From: Fimenecus sp045594885
Lineage (GTDB): Bacteria > Bacillota > Clostridia > Oscillospirales > Acutalibacteraceae
NCBI GenBank assembly: GCA_045594885.1
Contig: JAZNZJ010000064.1
Coordinates: 1-15,890, forward strand
Length of the DNA: 15,890 nucleotides
Direction: 5' to 3'
This document shows positions 1-5,683 of this stretch, piece after piece (within the stretch, counting starts at the first letter, position 1; the number at the start of each line of letters is the position of its first letter). The notes beneath the pieces are model-generated. The model was not told the origin of the DNA and searched no databases. It saw nothing but the letters and a program-made list of their open reading frames with translations. The translations under genes and the position numbers were made by a program.

Positions 1-44
1 CTATAATTTTTATTTTCATTGTCAATCTTTTGTCAAAATAACTA

Positions 45-73
45 TTGAAAATTCGGACAAGTAATTGTATAAT
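45..73 (+). promoter_or_regulatory. Sigma-A promoter of the NifU-like/GGGtGRT operon
   Basis: A -35 box TTGAAA lies at 45-50 and a -10 box TATAAT at 68-73, separated by exactly 17 bp. Transcription should start near 80, leaving a leader of about 45 bases before the first gene. The near-consensus match fits the strongly biased codon use of the two genes that follow. Confidence 0.8.
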
Positions 74-83
74 TTATAAGATA

Positions 84-94
84 GGAATTATTCC
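84..94. promoter_or_regulatory. Operator-like palindrome just downstream of the start site
   Basis: GGAATTATTCC is a perfect odd-centred palindrome (GGAAT, T, ATTCC). It sits 10 bp past the -10 box, about +4 to +14 of the predicted transcript, where a bound repressor would block initiation. No known regulator consensus is recognised, and an 11-bp AT-rich palindrome could arise by chance. Confidence 0.25.
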
Positions 95-124
95 GTTAAA
101 TTATGAAAGGAGTTTTCATTTATT

Positions 125-820
125 ATGATTAACTACTCACATGAAGTTGAAAAAATGTGCTGTGTAGCTAAAGGTCCTCATCACGGTCCAGCTCCAATTC
201 CTGAAGAAGGAAAATGGGTAAAAGCTTATGAAATCAAAGATATTTCAGGCTTCTCACACGGCATCGGCTGGTGTGCTCCTCAGCAGGGTACATGTAAGCT
301 CACACTTAACATTAAAGATGGTATTGTTGAAGAGGCTCTTGTTGAAACTCTCGGTTGCTCAGGTATGACTCACTCAGCTGCTATGGCTGCTGAAATTCTT
401 CCAGGCAAAACATTACTTGAATGCCTTAACACAGACCTTGTTTGTGACGCAATCAACACAGCTATGAGAGAAATCTTCCTCCAGCTCGTTTACGGTCGTT
501 CACAGTCTGCTTTCTCAGAAGACGGTCTTGTTGTTGGTGCAGGTCTTGAAGACCTTGGTAAAGGACTTCGTTCACAGGTTGGTACAATGTTCTCAACAAA
601 AGTTAAGGGCGTTCGTTATATGGAAATGGCAGAAGGCTATATCACAAGAATGGCTCTTGACAGCGATGACCAGGTTATCGGTTATGAGTTCGTTAAGCTC
701 GGCAAGATGATGGAAGATATCCGTCACGGCACACCTGCTGACGTTGCTCTTAAGAACAACACAGGTTCATACGGTCGTTTTGCAGATGCTGCAAAATATA
801 TTGACCCAAGAGAAGAATAA
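125..820 (+). CDS. NifU-like iron-sulfur cluster assembly scaffold homologue
   Basis: This 231-residue protein resembles the NifU/IscU N-terminal scaffold domain as found in an anaerobe-specific subgroup that travels with GGGtGRT proteins. The core runs from about residue 35 to 125. Cysteines that could hold a cluster are C50, C57, C78 (in GCSGMTHSAAMAAE, reminiscent of the NifU GCxxxxAS segment), C100 and C107, plus an N-terminal CC pair at 12-13. The C-terminal 100 residues extend beyond a plain IscU. The start is the ATG at 125, preceded by AAAGGAG at 106-112 with a rather long 12-base spacer. The second gene follows after 18 bp and shares its promoter. Codon use is strongly biased (GTT, CTT, GGT, GCT), suggesting abundant expression. 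Family membership is recognised from the sequence; cluster binding is inferred and no cysteine desulfurase gene is nearby. Confidence 0.85.
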   Translation: MINYSHEVEKMCCVAKGPHHGPAPIPEEGKWVKAYEIKDISGFSHGIGWCAPQQGTCKLTLNIKDGIVEEALVETLGCSGMTHSAAMAAEILPGKTLLECLNTDLVCDAINTAMREIFLQLVYGRSQSAFSEDGLVVGAGLEDLGKGLRSQVGTMFSTKVKGVRYMEMAEGYITRMALDSDDQVIGYEFVKLGKMMEDIRHGTPADVALKNNTGSYGRFADAAKYIDPREE

Positions 821-838
821 GAGAAGGAGGATACTAAA

Positions 839-1846
839 ATGGCTAATGATGTAAGATTTGAAGGCAAAGAAAGAAGAATGGCTAAAATCGAGAAATGTCT
901 TGCTGAATATGGTATTGCTTCTCTCGAAGACGCAAAAGCTCTTTGCGAATCAAAAGGTATCGATGTTGAAGGCATCGTTAAGGGTGTTCAGCCAATCGCA
1001 TTTGAAAATGCTGTTTGGGCTTACACACTCGGTGTTGCACTTGCACTTAAATCAGGTGTAAAAACTGCTTCTGAAGCTGCTGCAGTTATCGGTAAGGGTC
1101 TTCAGGCTTTCTGTATCCCTGGTTCAGTTGCTGAACAGAGAGACGTTGGTCTTGGCCACGGTAACCTTGGTGCAATGCTTCTTAAAGAAGAAACAAAGTG
1201 CTTTGCATTCGTTGCAGGTCACGAATCATTTGCTGCTGCTGAAGGTGCTATCGGTATCGCAAAGACAGCTAACAAGGTTCGTAAAGAACCACTTCGTGTT
1301 ATCCTTAACGGTCTTGGCAAAGACGCTGCTATGATTATTTCAAGAATTAACGGTTTCACATATGTTCAGACTGAGTACGATTTCTATACAGGCGAACTTA
1401 AAATCGTTAACGAAACAAAATATTCAGACGGTGAAAGAGCTGCTGTTCGTTGCTACGGTGCAAACGACGTTCTTGAAGGTGTTGCAATTATGAAGAAGGA
1501 AGGCGTTGACGTTTCTATCACAGGTAACTCAACTAACCCAACTCGCTTCCAGCACCCAGTTGCAGGCACATACAAGAAGTGGGCTATGGAAAATGGCGTT
1601 AACTACTTCTCAGTTGCTTCAGGTGGCGGTACAGGTCGTACACTTCACCCAGATAATATGGCTGCAGGTCCTGCTTCTTATGGTCTTACAGACACAATGG
1701 GCAGAATGCACGGCGACGCACAGTTTGCAGGTTCATCTTCAGTTCCTGCTCACGTTGAAATGATGGGTCTTATCGGTATGGGTAACAACCCAATGGTAGG
1801 CGCAACAGTTGCATGTGCAGTTGCTGTTGAAGAAGCTTCTAAATAA
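839..1846 (+). CDS. GGGtGRT family protein (function unknown)
   Basis: This 335-residue protein carries the family-naming motif GGGTGRT at residues 262-268, in a glycine-rich loop that could bind a nucleotide or phosphate. The family occurs mainly in anaerobic bacteria and archaea and has no established biochemical role that I know of. No signal peptide is visible and no segment looks clearly membrane-spanning, so it should be cytosolic. Cysteines fall at 20, 36, 92, 121, 205 and 326. Translation starts at 839 behind a strong AAGGAGG (824-830) with 8-base spacing. The gene lies 18 bp after the NifU-like gene, and a strong terminator follows at once, so the two form a closed bicistronic operon. 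Codon bias again points to high expression. The pairing suggests that the scaffold protein supplies or repairs an Fe-S cluster in this partner; that is inference. Confidence 0.88.
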   Translation: MANDVRFEGKERRMAKIEKCLAEYGIASLEDAKALCESKGIDVEGIVKGVQPIAFENAVWAYTLGVALALKSGVKTASEAAAVIGKGLQAFCIPGSVAEQRDVGLGHGNLGAMLLKEETKCFAFVAGHESFAAAEGAIGIAKTANKVRKEPLRVILNGLGKDAAMIISRINGFTYVQTEYDFYTGELKIVNETKYSDGERAAVRCYGANDVLEGVAIMKKEGVDVSITGNSTNPTRFQHPVAGTYKKWAMENGVNYFSVASGGGTGRTLHPDNMAAGPASYGLTDTMGRMHGDAQFAGSSSVPAHVEMMGLIGMGNNPMVGATVACAVAVEEASK

Positions 1847-1869
1847 GCAATTTTAATACACTTTGTTAG

Positions 1870-1895
1870 GGCGGGGTCTTGACCCCGCCATTTTT
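1870..1895 (+). terminator. Rho-independent terminator of the GGGtGRT operon
   Basis: A perfect 9-bp GC-rich stem, GGCGGGGTC (1870-1878) with GACCCCGCC (1881-1889), is followed by a T-run from 1891. It lies 24 bp after the stop codon and closes the two-gene operon. Confidence 0.92.
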
Positions 1896-1907
1896 ATACC
1901 CCCCGTA

Positions 1908-1936
1908 TTGTGTTTCTGTGTCGAATGTTGTAAAAT
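1908..1936 (+). promoter_or_regulatory. Promoter of the DUF898-like gene
   Basis: TTGTGT (1908-1913) and TAAAAT (1931-1936) are separated by 17 bp, just after the upstream terminator. The predicted start, near 1943, coincides with the first base of a 7-bp hairpin. Confidence 0.6.
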
Positions 1937-1942
1937 GAAATT

Positions 1943-1963
1943 GTCAGGTAGAGGAAACCTGAC
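1943..1963 (+). promoter_or_regulatory. 5'-end stem-loop in the leader of the DUF898-like mRNA
   Basis: GTCAGGT (1943-1949) and ACCTGAC (1957-1963) form a perfect 7-bp stem around a 7-base loop, AGAGGAA. It begins where transcription should start, so it would cap the 5' end of the message. Hairpins at this position are known to stabilise some mRNAs in Gram-positive bacteria. The loop contains a GAGGAA purine stretch resembling a Shine-Dalgarno sequence but with no start codon close behind it. No T-run follows, so it is not a terminator. Confidence 0.45.
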
Positions 1964-1994
1964 GACTATAAATTCATTTAAAGGAGAAAATGTT

Positions 1995-2318
1995 ATGGAA
2001 TCAAAGTTCACAGGCGGATTATTAGGTTTAATAGGAATAAGTATTCTTGAAATCCTGATTATTACATTCACATTTGGTCTTGCAGCACCTTGGGCGGTAT
2101 GTATGAGGGAACGTTGGATTGCAGAGCACACAATCATTGACGGTCATCAGCTTGTTTTTGACGGTACAGGAGGTCAGTTGTTCGGCAATTACATCAAGTG
2201 GTTTTTGTTGACAATCATTACATTTGGTATCTATGGCCTTTGGCTCAGTATCAATATGAAAAAATGGGTTGTTAAGCATACTCATCAGGTTCCTGTTGCA
2301 ACAAACCCCGCTATCTAA
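1995..2318 (+). CDS. Small DUF898/YjgN-like integral membrane protein
   Basis: This 107-residue protein has two similar halves. Residues 5-57 contain a membrane segment ending in FGLAAPW, then ERWIAEHTIIDGHQLVFDG. Residues 58-97 contain a second segment ending in FGIYGLW, then KKWVVKHTH. The alternation of a hydrophobic helix, FG..xxW, a basic stretch and HT is the DUF898 (YjgN) pattern. The family is made of multi-pass membrane proteins of unknown function, and most members are longer, so this is a minimal form. The start is the ATG at 1995, preceded by AAAGGAG at 1980-1986; the same frame is open back to 1863, but that region overlaps the promoter and hairpin. It is monocistronic, with its own promoter and terminator. 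Confidence 0.75.
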   Translation: MESKFTGGLLGLIGISILEILIITFTFGLAAPWAVCMRERWIAEHTIIDGHQLVFDGTGGQLFGNYIKWFLLTIITFGIYGLWLSINMKKWVVKHTHQVPVATNPAI

Positions 2319-2335
2319 AATTTAATTTTTAACAC

Positions 2336-2370
2336 AAAAAAAGACAGAGTGTAAAAGCTCTGTCTTTTTT
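2336..2370. terminator. Bidirectional terminator between convergent genes
   Basis: AAGACAGAG (2341-2349) pairs with CTCTGTCTT (2358-2366), extended by A- and T-runs on both sides. It serves the DUF898-like gene on the plus strand and the acyltransferase gene on the minus strand, ending 17 bp before the latter's stop codon. Confidence 0.9.
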
Positions 2371-2386
2371 ACTATCCCTTTTGTGT

Positions 2387-3481
2387 TTATTTGTCAAATG
2401 TGTTTTTGTTATCCCACCATTTAATGACTTTTTCTTCAACTTTTCGATAAACCATAAACACGGGTTTTTCAAGAAGATGAATACGAACAAGGTCAATGAG
2501 AGCACAAACAATGAATATTGCAAATACACATATAATTGCATACAACGGTAGCCACTGCCATTCGTAATGACCTCTTATATCAAGAAAATCTTTCCACAAC
2601 CAAGTTCTCATTGTTGCACTGTTTGCGTGAATAAGGAGTACACCGAATATTGTTGTTGCCATTGTGTTGATAATTCTACTGGTAGGAATTTTTAAATGTC
2701 TAAAGAATTGGAACGAGGTTACAGCGAGAAGCACACCTAAAATCTTATGAGCATTTGATACATAGTAATAGGGTGATAAATCGGTTGTTCCGTCCATTCT
2801 TCCTTTTATAATAAGAAGGATACTGCCATAGCAGGCGAGAAGTGAAACTAAAGTTAAAACACCACTCTTGATACCGTTATTAAGAATTTTTGGCTCATAA
2901 AGGCGAAGATAACCGCCGATAAGGTAAACTGTTGTGTACCAACCAAGTTCATTGAAAGTGTCAACAGATTTTATAAAGGTTGAAATTATTGTAAAATACA
3001 TCAATAATACACCGAGAAGTGCAAGATATTGATTTTTGTTTATACCCTCGACAAGCTTGTTGATGAATGGTGTAAGAAGATAGAGCCAGAAATATGTAGC
3101 AGGGAAAGCACCGTGACCGTTATAAAAAACATAGAAAACAGTTTCTTTAAAGGTCTGCATTTCAAAATTTTGAAGTCCCAATATACAAAATAGAATATAA
3201 AATGCAACCTTATAGAACAAAATTTCAACAAATACTTTTGCGGCTTTTTCAACGGTGAATTTGCTTTTTATGGTGAAGAAACCGGTAATCAAAAGAAATC
3301 CGTCAATCATTGGTTTTCCGCCGAAACCGAAAAGGTACAAGAAAACCATATTATTGGTTACATTATCAAATTTGAATGCACCCATAACTCCCGAATTCAC
3401 CACAAGGTGATGGGCTATGATAATGAGCATCATAACAATTCTATATAGTTCAATATTTGAACTACGTTGTTTTTTAGTCAT
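2387..3481 (-). CDS. Acyltransferase 3 family membrane protein
   Basis: This 364-residue polytopic membrane protein opens with the acyltransferase 3 (OafA/WecH-type) signature: ELYRIVMMLIIIAHHL at residues 11-26 holds the conserved Arg14 and the His pair 24-25 expected at the active site. About ten hydrophobic segments follow, ending in a basic C-terminus. The family transfers acetyl, succinyl or other acyl groups to surface polysaccharides, lipids, peptidoglycan or antibiotics. The length is typical. It lies 15 bp downstream of an FAD-dependent oxidoreductase gene in the same direction, with a GGGGTG ribosome binding site in the gap, so the two are probably one transcript ending at the shared terminator near 2366. 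The pairing suggests modification of one lipid or glycan product, but the substrate cannot be read from the sequence. Confidence 0.88.
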   Translation of the reverse strand: MTKKQRSSNIELYRIVMMLIIIAHHLVVNSGVMGAFKFDNVTNNMVFLYLFGFGGKPMIDGFLLITGFFTIKSKFTVEKAAKVFVEILFYKVAFYILFCILGLQNFEMQTFKETVFYVFYNGHGAFPATYFWLYLLTPFINKLVEGINKNQYLALLGVLLMYFTIISTFIKSVDTFNELGWYTTVYLIGGYLRLYEPKILNNGIKSGVLTLVSLLACYGSILLIIKGRMDGTTDLSPYYYVSNAHKILGVLLAVTSFQFFRHLKIPTSRIINTMATTIFGVLLIHANSATMRTWLWKDFLDIRGHYEWQWLPLYAIICVFAIFIVCALIDLVRIHLLEKPVFMVYRKVEEKVIKWWDNKNTFDK

Positions 3482-3496
3482 TAAAATTCACCCCGA

Positions 3497-4825
3497 TTAT
3501 CTCTTAAAGCAGTTGTTATACTCATTTACCCATTTAAGAATTGCTTTGCGATTATAAACGGGTGGCATTGCGGCAGTAACTGCGGTTGCTTTACCGAGCT
3601 GTAAGCCCATCTGCACAACTTTACCGAGCACAACCTTGTTGTTAATAAGTCCGCTCAACTTGATTTTAATATCATCCATACTCATTCCACCAAGCATTGC
3701 ACCGAGGCTTGTTGAATCTGCGTCGATTGTCATATCTTCTGCATTGAGAATGCCTTTTGCAAAGATGTAGTCAAGCTCGTGTCCCTCAAGTCTTGTGAGA
3801 AGAAGCTTTACACAGGCGAGAGGAGCGAGTGCTGCGCCGATTTGCTTGTAAAATTCTTTTTGATATGTCCAGAGAGTTTCTGCACTATAAGAGTTTGTGA
3901 AATCGGCAGAAATTGCGTCCGCAAGAATTTTTGCTGCCTTAAAGCTGTTTGCAATACCAGAACCGATAACGGGCACGGTCATAAATGCGGAGTCGCCGAT
4001 TGCGGCATACCCGTCAGCAACCATAAGTGCAAGGGGCTGACGCACGGGGATATTTGCAAAATCACCGCCACGTACAATTTCTGTGCCGATGCTTTCATTG
4101 TCTTTGCGAAGCATTTCAATCTGTTCATTTGCGTAATCAATATCAAATTTTTTAAATCTACCGATAAGCACATCGGTGTGATTTTCTTCGGTAGCAACCC
4201 AAGAAATGCCCAATTCGTTATTAGGGAGAAGAATTATCTTGAATTTTTCGCTTTCGTCAACCTCTGCAGTCTTGTTGAAGAATGCACGGTAAACATAGAA
4301 TTGCTCATAATCGGCGGGGTTGCTTTGAATTCCAAGATGATTTGGCAGGTTGCGTCTTACTGGGGAGTTGAGCCCACAAGCATCAATAACAAGGTCGGCA
4401 AGGAATTCGCCCTTGTCAGTTTCAATGCCCACAACACGATTGCCGAGCATAACGGGGCCTTTGATTTCTTGATTATATTTGAATTTTACCCCAGCCTTGA
4501 CTGCGTGAGAAATAAGATATTTATAAATGTCACTACGTTCCATCTGAATTTCTTTTTTGTCTTCTTCTGTGTGCTGAAGAAGTTGAGTTTCCATAGCAGG
4601 ACCGTAAAAAGACACGTCTTGCTTTAAATTATAGAGCTTTTTGTCGGGCAGGGGAAGACCAATTGCAGTCCAACCCTTGCGGTCGAAAATATCAGTCCAG
4701 TCATAACCCATTTTGCCCTTTGCGTTGCGTTCAAAAACAGTAACGTCATAGCCTTTTTTACTGAGAAGCATACCCGCAGCAATACCACCGTGACCGCCAC
4801 CGGCAATTATAATTTTCTTTCCCAT
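3497..4825 (-). CDS. FAD-dependent oxidoreductase (PHBH/geranylgeranyl reductase-like)
   Basis: This 442-residue flavoprotein begins with a Rossmann FAD-binding motif, IIAGGGHGGIAAG (residues 6-18), ending its second strand at the ribose-binding glutamate in VFERN (30-34). The second motif, DACGLNSPVRR (148-158), matches the DG box of the p-hydroxybenzoate hydroxylase fold, with Cys at the usual Gly position. The third, GDSAFMTVPVIGSGIA (277-292), resembles the GD box of geranylgeranyl reductases. This fold contains oxygen-using monooxygenases and oxygen-independent prenyl reductases. In a presumed anaerobe a reductase role is more likely, but that is inference. No flavin-halogenase WxWxIP motif is present. 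The ATG at 4825 is preceded by AAAGGGGA. It is the first gene of a probable operon with the acyltransferase. Confidence 0.82.
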   Translation of the reverse strand: MGKKIIIAGGGHGGIAAGMLLSKKGYDVTVFERNAKGKMGYDWTDIFDRKGWTAIGLPLPDKKLYNLKQDVSFYGPAMETQLLQHTEEDKKEIQMERSDIYKYLISHAVKAGVKFKYNQEIKGPVMLGNRVVGIETDKGEFLADLVIDACGLNSPVRRNLPNHLGIQSNPADYEQFYVYRAFFNKTAEVDESEKFKIILLPNNELGISWVATEENHTDVLIGRFKKFDIDYANEQIEMLRKDNESIGTEIVRGGDFANIPVRQPLALMVADGYAAIGDSAFMTVPVIGSGIANSFKAAKILADAISADFTNSYSAETLWTYQKEFYKQIGAALAPLACVKLLLTRLEGHELDYIFAKGILNAEDMTIDADSTSLGAMLGGMSMDDIKIKLSGLINNKVVLGKVVQMGLQLGKATAVTAAMPPVYNRKAILKWVNEYNNCFKR

Positions 4826-4859
4826 AATAAAGTCCCCTTTGTTTGATTTGTATAGGTAA

Positions 4860-4888
4860 ATGTTACCATATTTTTAAAGTGATTTCAA
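4860..4888 (-). promoter_or_regulatory. Promoter of the FAD oxidoreductase-acyltransferase operon
   Basis: On the minus strand TTGAAA (4888-4883) and TAACAT (4865-4860) are 17 bp apart. An overlapping alternative is TTTAAA (4878-4873) and TATACA (4854-4849), 18 bp apart. Either would give a short leader before the ATG at 4825. Confidence 0.5.
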
Positions 4889-4960
4889 TATGATATTGGG
4901 GTTGATTATAGAATGCTCGACAATTTGAATTTGTGGGGATAAATACTATCTACAAGTAAT

Positions 4961-5029
4961 GTCATTCTGAGGAACGCAGTGACGAAGAATCTCAACCAAA
5001 CAGAGATTCTTCGCTTCGCTCAGAATGAC
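4961..5029. repeat. Imperfect palindromic intergenic repeat (REP/MITE-like)
   Basis: The outer arms GTCATTCTGAG (4961-4971) and CTCAGAATGAC (5019-5029) are perfect inverted repeats. The inner arms GAAGAATCTC (4984-4993) and GAGATTCTTC (5003-5012) are also perfect. The middle parts of the arms differ in sequence and length. The GTCATTCTGAG...GAAGAATCTC word is familiar as a dispersed intergenic palindrome in many bacterial genomes. Nothing in it is coding, and it has no T-run. Confidence 0.75.
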
Positions 5030-5073
5030 ACAAAGAAACCTACAAACCCCAATTTGACGAAAAAACATCATTA

Positions 5074-5098
5074 AAAAAGCACCCATTGGGTGCTTTTT
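5074..5098 (-). terminator. Terminator-like hairpin beside the partial ssrA copy
   Basis: AAAAAGCACCCA (5074-5085) pairs perfectly with TGGGTGCTTTTT (5087-5098), leaving almost no loop unless the top pairs open. No plus-strand gene ends here. On the minus strand it lies one base beyond a partial copy of the ssrA 3' end, mirroring the layout of the true ssrA terminator. It may be the displaced original terminator of ssrA. Confidence 0.6.
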
Positions 5099-5099
5099 G

Positions 5100-5122
5100 T
5101 GGTGGAGATGGTGGGAACCGAA
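5100..5122 (-). repeat. Partial direct copy of the ssrA 3' end (possible attachment-site remnant)
   Basis: The first 15 bases (5100-5114) are identical to 5253-5267, the acceptor end of the tmRNA gene. Over 23 bases 21 match (compare 5253-5275). On the minus strand the copy covers the T-loop, the 3' half of the T-stem, the acceptor strand and CCA, which is the part of tRNA and tmRNA genes usually duplicated by site-specific integrases. The rest of a tmRNA is absent, so this is not a second gene. Confidence 0.65.
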
Positions 5123-5136
5123 GCTTCGCTTCGTTC

Positions 5137-5185
5137 GTTGCTACGCAACCTTTCGCATTTTAATGTCCCTTTTGCTACGCAAAAG
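5137..5185. repeat. Two small palindromes sharing a TTGCTACGCAA core
   Basis: GTTGCTACGCAAC (5137-5149) and CTTTTGCTACGCAAAAG (5169-5185) are each perfect hairpins with the same TAC loop and TTGC/GCAA inner stem. They are 19 bp apart, inside the non-coding segment between the two ssrA 3'-end copies. Their role is unknown; they look like members of a short dispersed repeat. Confidence 0.6.
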
Positions 5186-5187
5186 AT

Positions 5188-5209
5188 GGACTATGTGGTT
5201 TCGATTACC
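5188..5209 (+). repeat. Inverted partial copy of the ssrA T-arm
   Basis: GTGGTTTCGATTACC at 5195-5209 on the plus strand is identical to the T-arm of the tmRNA gene, which reads on the minus strand at 5280-5266. The match extends leftward to GGAC (5188-5191) if a TAT insertion is allowed. It is therefore an inverted copy of part of the neighbouring RNA gene. Confidence 0.65.
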
Positions 5210-5219
5210 TAACAAAAAT

Positions 5220-5245
5220 AAAAACCCCGAAAAATCGGAGTTTTT
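5220..5245 (-). terminator. ssrA: Terminator of ssrA
   Basis: On the minus strand ACTCCGA (5241-5235) pairs with TCGGGGT (5230-5224) through one G-U pair, extended by flanking A- and T-runs. It begins 8 bases past the CCA end of the tmRNA, as expected for its own intrinsic terminator. Confidence 0.85.
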
Positions 5246-5252
5246 ATTATAA

Positions 5253-5605
5253 TGGTGGAGATGGTGGTAATCGAAACCACGTCCGAAAATCTATTCCTGA
5301 AACTTTCTACGAGTGTAGTTTATCTATTAAAATTCCCTACGTGACAGCCGACAAACAGGCATTCATTTCGGTAGCCCTGATTTGTGTGACGGGTTACAAG
5401 GCGGTGTGCCCGTGCACATTTACTGCTAAATGACACTCCGTACCGAGCCGCAGTACTCTCGGGGGAATGCTCGCCGCTAATTAAGCAGCAAGAAGTACTT
5501 TATTATCTTTGTCGTTTATTTTTATAAACCGTCCGTTTTATAGTGGTCAGACTCCACTACTCGCTTATCGCAGTTCAAAATCCCCGTCGAAATCCTTTCA
5601 TCCCC
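5253..5605 (-). ncRNA. ssrA: Transfer-messenger RNA (tmRNA)
   Basis: This 353-base RNA rescues stalled ribosomes with SmpB. Its 5' end GGGGATG (5605-5599) pairs with CATCTCC before the ACCA tail at the 3' end (5253), giving a seven-pair acceptor stem with one G-U. The T-arm, GTGGT, TTCGATT, ACCAC, lies at 5280-5264. A short reading frame ending in LLAA and a TAA stop at 5483-5481 gives the proteolysis tag. Pseudoknot-like GC-rich segments follow the tag. It lies 88 bp downstream of smpB in the same direction. No clear promoter precedes it, so it is probably cut from a smpB-ssrA transcript. The terminator lies at 5245-5220. Its 3' flank contains partial duplicate copies of its own end. Confidence 0.95.
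5481..5516 (-). other. tmRNA-encoded proteolysis tag
   Basis: On the minus strand the frame ending at TAA (5483-5481) reads N-D-K-D-N-K-V-L-L-A-A. The LAA end is the classic ClpXP degradation signal. The codon before N is ATA (5519-5517), preceded by AAA, so no Ala or Gly resume codon is visible in the expected place. Resumption could be at ATA or AAC; the exact first codon is uncertain. Confidence 0.75.
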
Positions 5606-5611
5606 ATATAT

Positions 5612-5660
5612 TTCGCTTCGCTCAAGTGAAGAGTGAAGAATGAATAGTGAAAAATGAAGA
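5612..5660. repeat. Degenerate GTGAAGA/ATGAA repeats between smpB and ssrA
   Basis: The stretch begins with TTCGCTTCGCTCA (5612-5624), a 13-base word also present at 5010-5022. It continues as degenerate tandem units (GTGAAGA, GTGAAGA, ATGAATA, GTGAAAA, ATGAAGA). It is low-complexity and non-coding, and lies immediately 5' of the tmRNA. Confidence 0.6.
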
Positions 5661-5667
5661 ATTAAGG

Positions 5668-5683
5668 GGATGCTGACGCATCC
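5668..5683. other. Small hairpin after smpB
   Basis: GGATGC and GCATCC form a perfect 6-bp stem around TGAC, 10 bp beyond the smpB stop codon. There is no T-run, so it is unlikely to terminate. It may instead be an RNA-processing or stability element between smpB and ssrA. Confidence 0.45.

Noticed and set aside
20..36. Two minus-strand TTGACA boxes at the window edge
   Set aside because: No good -10 box lies within the window; a divergent promoter cannot be judged without the upstream sequence.
1863..1994. Upstream extension of the DUF898-like frame
   Set aside because: It overlaps the terminator, promoter and 5' hairpin, and the ATG at 1995 has an ideal AAAGGAG site.
3779..4627. Long plus-strand open frame opposite the FAD oxidoreductase gene
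   Set aside because: The minus-strand protein has clear FAD motifs; the plus frame is Cys/Phe-rich, with no recognisable domain or ribosome binding site.
5100..5210. A second tmRNA or a tRNA gene
   Set aside because: Only the T-loop and acceptor end are present; no anticodon arm, D-arm or 5' acceptor strand can be found.
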